From NCBI GenBank assembly GCA_009774215.1, contig VSNH01000060.1, positions 1-20,175 of the forward strand: a DNA stretch of 20,175 nt, given 5' to 3'. Within the stretch, counting starts at the first letter, position 1; every line of letters begins with the position of its first letter. Origin of the DNA: Lachnospiraceae bacterium. GTDB taxonomy: Bacteria > Bacillota > Clostridia > Lachnospirales > Lachnospiraceae. Under the pieces are notes generated by a model. It was not told where the DNA came from and made no database searches. It saw only the letters and a list, made by a program, of their open reading frames with translations. Positions 7,758 through 14,218 of the stretch are shown piece after piece. The position numbers were made by a program, and so were the translations under genes.

Positions 7758-8393
7758 ATGCAGATCATACAGATTCTTTGGGAGCGGCGGGCTTTTTTTG
7801 CGACCTGTCTGCTGGAGCATATCAGGATTTCTCTGACGGCGGTGGTGTGCGCGGGCGTGCTGGGGATTCTGCTGGGTGTTTTTATCAGCGGGCGCAAAAA
7901 GCTTGCAGGCGCGGTTCTGGGTGTGGTGAATGTGATTTATACCATCCCGTCCATCTCCCTTCTGGGATTCCTGATTCCTTTTACGGGCATTGGCAATAAG
8001 ACGGCCGTCATTGCACTGACTGTTTACGGCCTGCTTCCGATTGTCAGAAATACTTATACGGGACTCACGAATGTGGATGCAGGCATTCTGGAGGTGGCGG
8101 AAGGGCTTGGCTCGGATGGCAGCCAGATGATGCTGCGTATCCAGTTTCCGCTGGCGCTTCCTGTGATTATCAGCGGTTTCCGCAATATGGTGGTGATGAT
8201 TATTGCCATGGGCGGGATTGCCTCCTTTATCGGGGCGGGAGGACTCGGCGCGGCGATTTACCGCGGCATCACCACTTACAATATGACGCTGACGGCGGCG
8301 GGATCGGTACTGATTGCACTTTTGGCGCTTCTTAGCGACTGGCTGCTTGCGAGAGTACAGAAGATGGTGAACAGGAGGTACGGCATTGAGTAG
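7758..8393 (+). CDS. opuCB: Osmoprotectant/glycine betaine-type ABC transporter permease
   Basis: A short permease of about 211 residues in the OpuCB/OpuCD/ProW family, which imports betaine, choline, carnitine or related compatible solutes. Hydrophobic segments, an IYTIPSISLLGFLIPFTGIG region and the EAA-type loop (EVAEGLGSDGSQMMLRIQFP) contacting the ATPase are visible, and the C-terminal GGIASFIGAGGLGAAIYRGI is family-typical. The in-frame ATG at 7641 would add 39 basic, non-membrane residues and has no ribosome site. The start at 7758 has AGGGTGG five bases upstream. The end overlaps the ATPase gene by eight bases. OpuC systems usually have two permeases; only this one is present, so it probably acts as a homodimer. 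The solute is not determined. Confidence 0.88.
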   Translation: MQIIQILWERRAFFATCLLEHIRISLTAVVCAGVLGILLGVFISGRKKLAGAVLGVVNVIYTIPSISLLGFLIPFTGIGNKTAVIALTVYGLLPIVRNTYTGLTNVDAGILEVAEGLGSDGSQMMLRIQFPLALPVIISGFRNMVVMIIAMGGIASFIGAGGLGAAIYRGITTYNMTLTAAGSVLIALLALLSDWLLARVQKMVNRRYGIE

Positions 8394-9114
8394 GGCGATT
8401 GAAATACGGAATGTGTCGGCAGCCTACGGCAGCCATGAGGTGCTGCGGCGGGTATCCCTTGTCGTGGAGAGGGGAGAGTTCCTTGTGATCATCGGCCCGT
8501 CGGGGTGCGGGAAGACTACGCTTCTCAAACTGATAAACGGTCTGGTGCTGCCTGCGGCGGGAGAGGTGCTGGTGGAAGGAGAGCGGCTGTCGGCGTGCGG
8601 CCTGACCGATCTGCGCAGAAGGATCGGCTATGCCGTGCAGGGCGCCAAACTATTTCCGCACATGACGGTGCAGGACAATATATGCTATGTTCCCTGTCTC
8701 GACAAAAAGCTGTCGAAGGAGGACAAGCGTGTGCTGGCGGAGAGAATGCTTGCGATGGTGGAGCTCCCGACAGAACTGGCCGGACGGTTTCCCAGGCAGC
8801 TTTCCGGTGGGCAGAAACAGCGGGTGGGCATCGCCAGAGCGATGGCGGCATCCCCGGATATCCTGCTGATGGACGAGCCCTTCGGAGCGGTGGACGAAAT
8901 CACGAGACGCACATTGCAGGGGGAGCTTTCCGACCTGCAGAAAAAAACGGGCATAACGATCGTATTTATCACCCATGATATAGAGGAGGCGTTCAAGCTG
9001 GGGAGCCGTATCCTGATTATGAAGGACGGGGTGATCTGGCAGGAGGGCAGCAGAGAAGAACTTTTGGAGAAGCCGCGGGATGCGTTTGTAAAGCAGCTGC
9101 TTTGCGGAGCGTAA
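8386..9114 (+). CDS. opuCA: Osmoprotectant-type ABC transporter ATP-binding protein lacking CBS domains
   Basis: The ATPase of the same importer, 242 residues. Walker A GPSGCGKTT (about residues 33-41), the signature LSGGQKQR, Walker B ILLMDEPFGAVDE and the switch histidine in FITHDIEEAF are all present, so it should be active. OpuCA/ProV proteins that regulate transport through tandem C-terminal CBS domains are around 380-400 residues. This one stops right after the nucleotide-binding domain, so CBS-based ionic-strength sensing is absent. It starts at TTG (8386) with AGGAGG seven bases upstream, inside the end of the permease gene. The family-1 repeat begins immediately after its TAA and separates it from the binding-protein gene. 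Confidence 0.88.
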   Translation: MSRAIEIRNVSAAYGSHEVLRRVSLVVERGEFLVIIGPSGCGKTTLLKLINGLVLPAAGEVLVEGERLSACGLTDLRRRIGYAVQGAKLFPHMTVQDNICYVPCLDKKLSKEDKRVLAERMLAMVELPTELAGRFPRQLSGGQKQRVGIARAMAASPDILLMDEPFGAVDEITRRTLQGELSDLQKKTGITIVFITHDIEEAFKLGSRILIMKDGVIWQEGSREELLEKPRDAFVKQLLCGA

Positions 9115-9230
9115 GAAATGCGAAAAGTACTTCCAAAATTCAGCAGCAAAGACTGCATCGCAAAGTCAGCATAGCTGACTTGGAAGTACTAAGTTTCGCA
9201 TAGGAGAATGCCTGAAATGCGGCATTCTCC
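9115..9230 (+). repeat. Structured intergenic repeat, family 1, copy 2 (inside the osmoprotectant operon)
   Basis: It begins at the first base after the ATPase stop. The outer stem is ATGCGAAA (9118-9125) with TTTCGCAT (9194-9201), continued by AGTACTTCCA (9126-9135) with TGGAAGTACT (9181-9190). Inside is AGTCAGC-ATA-GCTGACT (9164-9180). The closing hairpin is GGAGAATGCC/GGCATTCTCC (9203-9212 and 9221-9230), 36 nt before the next start codon. No T-tract follows it, so it probably does not stop transcription. Confidence 0.8.
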
Positions 9231-9266
9231 GCACATCATGGGATTAGAGATGGAATGGAGGAGAAC

Positions 9267-10172
9267 ATGAAAAGTACGAAGAGAATCAAAAAGGGAATTG
9301 CGGTGTTGGCATTGGCGGGCATGGTATGCGGGCTTGGTGCCTGCGGGGAGAAGGAGACGATAAAGATTGCGTCAAAGCCCATGACGGAGCAGTATATTCT
9401 GACGGAGATACTGGCGCAGCTGATTGAGGACGGGACGGATTATGAAGTGGAGATCACAAAAGGCGTAGGAGGCGGCACCACAAACATCCATCCTGCGCTT
9501 GTGAAGGGAGAGTTCGACCTGTACCCGGAGTACACCCGGTCGGCGTGGCTGAATGTGCTGAAGAAAGAGGAGATGGAGAAGGATGATGATAAGCTCTACG
9601 AGGAATTATTATCTGAGTATGATGCCCTCGGCCTGACGTGGACGGGGCTGTATGGCTTCTCCAACACTTACGGGCTGGCGGTCAGACAGGATACGGCAGA
9701 GCAGTACGGCCTTTCTACCTATTCGGAGCTGGCGGCGGCTTCCGGGGAACTGGTATTTGGCGGCAATCCGGATTACATTGAGCTGGAAACCGGGTATCCT
9801 CGGCTCTGCGAAGCGTACGGTATGCAGTTTAAGGATACCGTGCAGATGGAGATTGCATTGAAATATGAGGCGCTAAAAAGCGAAGAGGTGGATGTGATCA
9901 ACGCGTTCACGACGGATGCGCAGCTTGCCGCCAACAATCTGGTGCTGCTTGCGGACGACCGGGTTTTCTTTGAGACTTACGACGCCGGGACGATTGTGAG
10001 AAAGGATGCGCTGGAAAAGTATCCCAAGCTGCAGGGCGTTCTCGAGAAAATGAACGGGCTGATTACCGAGGCTGAGATGCAGCAGATGAATTATGAGGTG
10101 GAAGTGAACGGCAGAGAGGACAGGGATGTGGCGAGAGAGTTTCTGGAGAACAAGGGACTGCTCGTACATTGA
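9267..10172 (+). CDS. opuCC: Osmoprotectant-type ABC transporter substrate-binding lipoprotein
   Basis: Extracytoplasmic receptor of the OpuAC/OpuCC (OsmX) family, about 301 residues. The signal peptide has a basic start (MKSTKRIKKG), a hydrophobic core and a lipobox LGAC. The mature protein begins with family-typical IKIASKPMTEQYILTEIL and carries TKGVGGGTT and FDLYPEYTRSAW, segments that build the ligand site in this family. The start at 9267 follows GGAGG and gives a proper signal peptide, while an in-frame ATG at 9255 would only add MEEN. It is the third gene of the transporter operon, although a family-1 repeat lies between it and the ATPase, which may tune its expression relative to the membrane subunits. 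The exact ligand is not assigned. Confidence 0.9.
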   Translation: MKSTKRIKKGIAVLALAGMVCGLGACGEKETIKIASKPMTEQYILTEILAQLIEDGTDYEVEITKGVGGGTTNIHPALVKGEFDLYPEYTRSAWLNVLKKEEMEKDDDKLYEELLSEYDALGLTWTGLYGFSNTYGLAVRQDTAEQYGLSTYSELAAASGELVFGGNPDYIELETGYPRLCEAYGMQFKDTVQMEIALKYEALKSEEVDVINAFTTDAQLAANNLVLLADDRVFFETYDAGTIVRKDALEKYPKLQGVLEKMNGLITEAEMQQMNYEVEVNGREDRDVAREFLENKGLLVH

Positions 10173-10216
10173 CGGTCTGATAGGGACGGTACGGAGGCGT
10201 AAGAGACGCTTCGTGG

Positions 10217-10500
10217 GATGGGGGTAGGAATGCAGAAGCGTACTCCGCCCTCTATTTCACGGCGGATATGGCGTTTCTACATACGATGCCGTGTCTCTGA
10301 TCCTCTCGGAAAAGAAACGGTGGAAATTTCAGTTTTGCCGGATATCCTCGGATTTATTCTGCACTATTGTAGGGTTTCTTTTCGGCGTGACTGTGGGGAT
10401 TGGCACGGTGGTGACGGCATTCTTTATGGGACCGTTAATTGCGTTCTTTAACAGGACGGTGGCGGAGCCGATGCGGTATGGGAAGAAAACGGGGAAATAA
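10217..10500 (+). pseudogene. Frameshifted C-terminal remnant of a YczE/YyaS/YitT-like membrane protein
   Basis: Two adjacent frames together read like the C-terminal half of this integral membrane family. Bases 10232-10270 give AEAYSALYFTADM in one frame. From 10270 another frame gives GVSTYDAVSLILSEK and then GFLFGVTVGIGTVVTAFF and MGPLIAFFNR, ending at TAA 10498-10500. One extra G in the ATGGCG at 10268-10273 would join them as ADM-GVSTYDAV. A GVGM segment in the third frame just upstream suggests a second indel. The N-terminal half is missing. The family role (proposed membrane transport) is poorly defined, and the identification rests on pattern recognition. Confidence 0.6.
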
Positions 10501-10746
10501 TATGAGTATAACGAAGAATATGCGATGCGGGTGACCTATGAGGACGGAGAAACTGCGGGTTATATGCGGGGAAAAAAAGAAGGAAAGGAAGAAGGGAAGG
10601 AAGAAGGAAGAGGACAGAACTTGATACATAACATTGAAGCGGCTATGAAGAACTTTGGGATTAGTCTGGAAAAAGCGTGCGCCGGACTGGATGTCACTGT
10701 GGAGGAATATCAGCGTGTGAAAGCACAAAATGTTCGGACAGATTAA
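10501..10746 (+). pseudogene. C-terminal stub of an Rpn-type recombination-promoting nuclease/putative transposase (PD-(D/E)XK)
   Basis: The open frame from 10501 begins YEYNEEYAMRVTYEDG and runs through a lysine/glutamate/glycine-rich tract (purine-only DNA around 10569-10613) into a short C-terminal tail ending at TAA 10744-10746. EE-Y-MR-x-YEDG followed by GxxEGxxEG repeats is the usual C terminus of Rpn/PF12784 proteins in Clostridia. The catalytic PD-(D/E)XK domain, normally 200 or more residues upstream, is absent, replaced by the YczE remnant. It is in frame with the preceding stop, as if two decayed genes were joined by a deletion. An ATG at 10525 could express a 73-residue peptide, but no ribosome site supports it. 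Confidence 0.55.
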
Positions 10747-10863
10747 AAGGCGGCGTGCTTTTATGCGTCACAGGCAAGGGAACTCTGGTATGGGGAATAC
10801 TCATTTCAGGGTTCTTTTTCGCCTTCTGGTTGAGCTTTCACCTGTGTTTCAACATACGGGTTA

Positions 10864-10892
10864 TTGTGGAACCAAAGGTATCTTGTTATGAT
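10864..10892 (+). promoter_or_regulatory. Sigma-A promoter for the XRE-methyltransferase gene
   Basis: TTGTGG (10864-10869) and TATGAT (10887-10892) are separated by 17 bp and lie 40 bp before the TTG start. The stretch 10747-10863 upstream holds no recognisable gene. This promoter may also drive punA and cdd, which follow closely. Confidence 0.6.
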
Positions 10893-10931
10893 TAGAAACA
10901 ACAGGGCAGATACAGATGGGAGGAAAGGAAT

Positions 10932-11774
10932 TTGAGTGACAATATAGGAACGATTATAATGAAAAAGAGGAAGCAGTTGGGCTACACCCAGCAGAAGATT
11001 GCCGATTGTCTGAACGTCTCCTTTCAGGCGGTCTCCAAGTGGGAGAACGGCACGGCATACCCGGACATCAGCCTTTTGCCGCAGCTTGCGCATATTCTGG
11101 GCACGACGACGGATACCCTCTTAGGGTACAGCGCTGCGCCCGTGACAGACTATGAAAAACGGTATGGGAATGAGGCATATTACTGGGGGCTGCAGCCAAA
11201 CGAGCTGTGCTATGAGATTATGAAAATCAAGCCGCCCGTAAAACCTTACCGGGTTCTGGAGATCGGCTGCGGGGAGGGGAAGGATGCGGTTTTTCTTGCA
11301 AAAAACGGCTATCTTGTTACTGCCTTCGACGCCGCACAGACAGGGATTGACAAGGCGCGCAGTCTGGCAAAGCGGCACGGGGTACAGATTGATTTCTTTC
11401 AGGCGGATGTGCTGGATTACAGACCAGACACTTCCTTCGACATTGTGTTTTCCAGCGGGGTACTCCACTATATCCCGAGAAAGCTGCGGGGAGAAGTGAT
11501 TTCCAGCCTCAAGGAACACACGACAGCCGGAGGCATCCATGCGGTCAATGTCTTTGTGGATAAGCCATTTATTGATCCTGCGCCGGACCGGGAGCCGATA
11601 GAGGTCGAGCGGGGCAGCTGGCGTTCCGGGGAACTGCAGGGGCTGTACCATGACTGGCTCTTTCATGCCGGTGACGAAATCATATTTGACTGCGATAGCG
11701 GCGGCGTGCCCCACCAGCACTGTATGGATATTCTGATCGCGGAGAAAATGGATGTCAAACCGGGGAGAGTGTGA
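10932..11774 (+). CDS. XRE-family DNA-binding domain fused to a TehB-like SAM-dependent methyltransferase
   Basis: The 280-residue protein has an N-terminal helix-turn-helix (residues about 5-62; LGYTQQKIADCLNVSFQAVSKWENG) followed by a class I methyltransferase. SAM-binding motif I is VLEIGCGEGKD (about 108-118), an acidic residue lies in motif II (TAFDAAQ), and FDIVFSSGVLHYI (about 169-181) is motif IV. The C-terminal HQHCMDILIAEK is reminiscent of TehB/tellurite-resistance methyltransferases. The start is TTG with GGGAGG eight bases upstream; the ATG at codon 10 would cut into the first helix. The fusion suggests a regulator whose effector domain modifies or senses a small, perhaps toxic, molecule, but the substrate is unknown. 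punA follows 35 bp downstream. Confidence 0.85.
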   Translation: MSDNIGTIIMKKRKQLGYTQQKIADCLNVSFQAVSKWENGTAYPDISLLPQLAHILGTTTDTLLGYSAAPVTDYEKRYGNEAYYWGLQPNELCYEIMKIKPPVKPYRVLEIGCGEGKDAVFLAKNGYLVTAFDAAQTGIDKARSLAKRHGVQIDFFQADVLDYRPDTSFDIVFSSGVLHYIPRKLRGEVISSLKEHTTAGGIHAVNVFVDKPFIDPAPDREPIEVERGSWRSGELQGLYHDWLFHAGDEIIFDCDSGGVPHQHCMDILIAEKMDVKPGRV

Positions 11775-11809
11775 TATACTTACCATAAAAAAGGAAAGGC
11801 GGTAAGCAT

Positions 11810-12643
11810 ATGAACCCTGTATATGATAAACTCTTAAAATGTTATGACTGCTACAAAGCAAAGATTGACTTCGAGCCGAAGGTGGCTGTGGTATTAGGTT
11901 CGGGGCTTGGCAATTTCGCGAAGGTGGTGGATGTGAAGGCGGAACTTCCCTACAGTGAGATCGAGGGCTTTCCCGTATCCACCGTGCCGGGACATGCCGG
12001 GAAGTTTATTTTCGGCTACATCCATGAAGTGCCCGTTGTCTTGATGCAGGGACGGGTGCACTATTACGAGGGATATCCGATCACGGACGTGGTATTGCCT
12101 GCCCGTTTGATGAAGATGATGGGGGCAGAGGTGCTTTTTCTGACGAATGCTTCCGGCGGGATCAACCCGGCGTTCCATGCGGGCAGTCTGATGCTGATTC
12201 AGGATCATATTTCCCTGTTTGCGCCGAATCCGCTGATCGGACCGAATATTGAGGAGCTGGGCACCCGGTTCCCGGATATGTCCAACGTTTACGACGAGGA
12301 ACTGCAGGGGATTATCAGGGAGACGGCAAAGGAGAACGAGATCGAATTGTTTGAGGGTGTGTACGCGCAGCTTACGGGGCCTTCCTTTGAGTCTCCCGCC
12401 GAGATTCAGATGCTCTATAAGATGGGAGCCAGCGCGGTCGGCATGAGCACCGTTGTGGAGGCGATCGCGGCGAACCATATGGGCATGAAGATCTGCGGCG
12501 TGTCCTGCGTCAGCAATCTGGCGGCAGGGATGAACAGCGCGCCCTTAACCCACGAGGAGGTACAGGAGGCGGCGAACGCGGTGGCGCCCAAGTTTGAAAA
12601 GCTGCTGGTGGAGTCGATCACGAAGTTTAAGGCGTTTATTTAA
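11810..12643 (+). CDS. punA: Purine nucleoside phosphorylase (trimeric inosine/guanosine type)
   Basis: It cleaves purine (deoxy)nucleosides with phosphate to free base and (deoxy)ribose-1-phosphate, a salvage and catabolic step in the cytoplasm. The 277 residues match the low-molecular-weight PNP family. The phosphate-binding VVLGSGLG (about residues 27-34) and PGHAG (60-64) are present, as are RVHYYEGY, TNASGGINP, TGPSFESPAEI (purine and ribose site) and MSTVVEAIAA. An asparagine in VSNLAAG corresponds to the residue that selects 6-oxopurines (inosine, guanosine) in this family. GGCGG lies about seven bases before the ATG. It sits directly before cytidine deaminase, a classic nucleoside-salvage pairing. 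Confidence 0.95.
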   Translation: MNPVYDKLLKCYDCYKAKIDFEPKVAVVLGSGLGNFAKVVDVKAELPYSEIEGFPVSTVPGHAGKFIFGYIHEVPVVLMQGRVHYYEGYPITDVVLPARLMKMMGAEVLFLTNASGGINPAFHAGSLMLIQDHISLFAPNPLIGPNIEELGTRFPDMSNVYDEELQGIIRETAKENEIELFEGVYAQLTGPSFESPAEIQMLYKMGASAVGMSTVVEAIAANHMGMKICGVSCVSNLAAGMNSAPLTHEEVQEAANAVAPKFEKLLVESITKFKAFI

Positions 12644-12689
12644 CGTTTCGGAATATGGTATGATCCGAGTACCAAAAAGGAATGGTTAA

Positions 12690-13190
12690 TTGGAGATTTT
12701 GCAGAGCGGAAACATGGGTGTCAGCATGAAAGAGAGCGAAAATTTGACAGCAGACAGCATACGCGAATTGATTAAGGCGGCGATCGAGGCGAGAAGGAAA
12801 TCCTACTCGCCTTATTCCCATTATCAGGTGGGGGCGGCGCTGCTTACGGCAGACGGGCAGATTGTCACAGGATGCAATATCGAGAATGCGGCTTACGGAC
12901 CGAGCAACTGTGCCGAGCGGACGGCGTTTTTTAAGGCGGTCAGCGAGGGAATGCGGGAGTTTACGGCGATTGCCATTGTAGGAAGTCCCGAGGGGGAGGA
13001 GCTGACGCAGTATGCATACCCCTGTGGTGTGTGCAGGCAGGTAATGAGGGAGTTTTGCGAGCCGGAACGCTTTCGGATTATCGTGGCGAAATCGGAGGAG
13101 GACTATCGCGTGATGACGCTGGCGGCGCTTCTTCCCGAGAGCTTTGGATCGGAGAACCTGTGCGATGGCAATGAGCAGTGCCAAAGGTGA
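12690..13190 (+). CDS. cdd: Cytidine deaminase with a repeat-encoded C-terminal tail
   Basis: A zinc enzyme that deaminates cytidine and deoxycytidine to uridine and deoxyuridine. About 166 residues: the catalytic NCAERTA (zinc Cys74, catalytic Glu76) and PCGVCRQ (zinc Cys112 and Cys115) are intact, with substrate-site GCNIENAAYG before them. The TTG start at 12690 has AAAAAGGAA seven bases upstream; ATGs at 12714 and 12726 lack a good site but would give a length nearer the usual 130-140 residues. The usual family end (LLPESFGSENL) is followed by extra CDGNEQCQR. The last codons lie inside the family-2 repeat starting at 13169, so the tail and stop codon come from the repeat. The active site should be unaffected. 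Confidence 0.93.
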   Translation: MEILQSGNMGVSMKESENLTADSIRELIKAAIEARRKSYSPYSHYQVGAALLTADGQIVTGCNIENAAYGPSNCAERTAFFKAVSEGMREFTAIAIVGSPEGEELTQYAYPCGVCRQVMREFCEPERFRIIVAKSEEDYRVMTLAALLPESFGSENLCDGNEQCQR

Positions 13191-13340
13191 CAGAGACAAA
13201 CCGACTGCTTGCAGGCGGACTTGGCTGTGCCATCTTTGATAGGGCGGTGCTAAGCGCCAGTGGCGCTTGTCCGGCACGGAACGGAGCGTAGACAGCCCGC
13301 GAGCGAGGAAAGCCGCAGGCTTTTCGAGCTGCACTGCAAA
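13169..13340 (+). repeat. Structured intergenic repeat, family 2, copy 2 (overlaps the end of cdd)
   Basis: It shares with 3904-4030 the left edge CAATGAGCAGTGCCA, CTGCTTGCAGGC (13205-13216), TGATAGGGCG, a GCGAGGAAA...TTTTCGAGC hairpin, and the right edge TGCACTGCAAA. The outer stem is GCAGTGC (13175-13181) with GCACTGC (13331-13337). The internal hairpin AAAGCC-GCA-GGCTTT (13309-13323) replaces AAAATC-GAA-GATTTT of the other copy, keeping the pairing. An extra arm, AAGCGCC-AGT-GGCGCTT (13252-13268), makes it longer. Confidence 0.75.
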
Positions 13341-13360
13341 CGAGAGTAGGAGACGTATTC

Positions 13361-14215
13361 ATGTTACTGCAAAGAGAATACCGTACCCGCTGCGGTGTGA
13401 TTCATTACTGGATCAGGAAAGAGAAGGGCGCGAAAGCGACGCTTGTTTTTCTGCCCGGACTGACCGCGGATCATCACCTGTTTGATAAGCAGATAGCATA
13501 TTTTGAGGGAAAATACAGCGTGTTTGTCTGGGATGCGCCGGGACACGCCGCCTCGTGGCCGTTTGATTTCACGTTTGATCTGTTCGACAAGGCGAAGTGG
13601 CTGGATGAAATGCTGTCGGCGGAAGGGCTGGGACACCCCCTTATCATCGGGCAGTCGATGGGCGGATATGTGGGACAGGCATATGCGCAGTTGTTCCCTG
13701 AAAAGCTGAAGGGGTTTGTCTCGATTGATTCGGCGCCTCTGCAGAGAAGATATGTGACGGCGGCGGAGATATGGATGCTAAAGAGGATGGAGCCGGTTTA
13801 TCGCTATTATCCTTGGAAGTGGCTGTTAAGGTCGGGGTCAAAAGGAGTCGCCGTTTCGGCATACGGAAAAAAACTGATGCATGACATCATGAAAGGGTAT
13901 GAGGGACAGCAGGAAAGATATGCAAAACTGGCAGGTCATGGATTCCGTATTCTGGCGGAGGCGATGGAAAGAGATTTGCCTGATCGGATTGCCTGCCCTG
14001 CGCTTTTGCTTTGTGGGGAAAAGGATCATGCCGGTTCTTGTATCAGATATAACAAGGCATGGCATAAAAATACCGGAATCAGACTGGAATGGATCAAAAA
14101 CGCCGGACACAATTCGAATACGGATGCCCCGGAAACGGTAAATCGTCTGATAGAAGAACATGTGATACGGTGTGAAGCGGAAATAGCGCCGGAGAATAAG
14201 GAGGAGAAAAGCTGA
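13361..14215 (+). CDS. Alpha/beta hydrolase
   Basis: 284 residues with the alpha/beta-hydrolase fold. The oxyanion-region LPGLTADHHLF (about residues 31-41), nucleophile elbow GQSMGG with Ser99, acid residue Asp222 in LLLCGEKDHAG, and catalytic His250 in NAGHNSN complete the triad. The segment between about 125 and 205 is a helical cap. It has no signal peptide and is cytoplasmic. AGGAG lies eight bases before the ATG, just after the family-2 repeat. Its stop is only three bases before the next gene, the amidohydrolase, so the two are probably co-translated and may act on related small molecules. The substrate cannot be read from sequence; esterase, lactonase or C-C hydrolase activities are all possible. 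Confidence 0.85.
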   Translation: MLLQREYRTRCGVIHYWIRKEKGAKATLVFLPGLTADHHLFDKQIAYFEGKYSVFVWDAPGHAASWPFDFTFDLFDKAKWLDEMLSAEGLGHPLIIGQSMGGYVGQAYAQLFPEKLKGFVSIDSAPLQRRYVTAAEIWMLKRMEPVYRYYPWKWLLRSGSKGVAVSAYGKKLMHDIMKGYEGQQERYAKLAGHGFRILAEAMERDLPDRIACPALLLCGEKDHAGSCIRYNKAWHKNTGIRLEWIKNAGHNSNTDAPETVNRLIEEHVIRCEAEIAPENKEEKS

Positions 14216-14218
14216 GTT

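Noticed and set aside
9203..9230. Family-1 closing hairpins as Rho-independent terminators
   Set aside because: All four copies have strong stems but are followed by CGC or mixed sequence, not a T-run, and three lie inside what look like continuous transcription units.
10569..10613. Purine-only tract as a simple-sequence repeat or regulatory tract
   Set aside because: It encodes the Lys/Glu/Gly-rich C-terminal repeats normal for Rpn-type proteins, so coding history explains it.
10677..10895. Small hydrophobic open frame between the Rpn stub and the methyltransferase gene
   Set aside because: No ribosome site, it overlaps the Rpn remnant in another frame and the promoter at 10864-10892, and no family is recognised.
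12644..12689. Terminator or attenuator between punA and cdd
   Set aside because: Only short imperfect inverted sequence (around GGTA/TACC and CGGA/TCCG) and no T-tract; the two genes are most likely co-transcribed.
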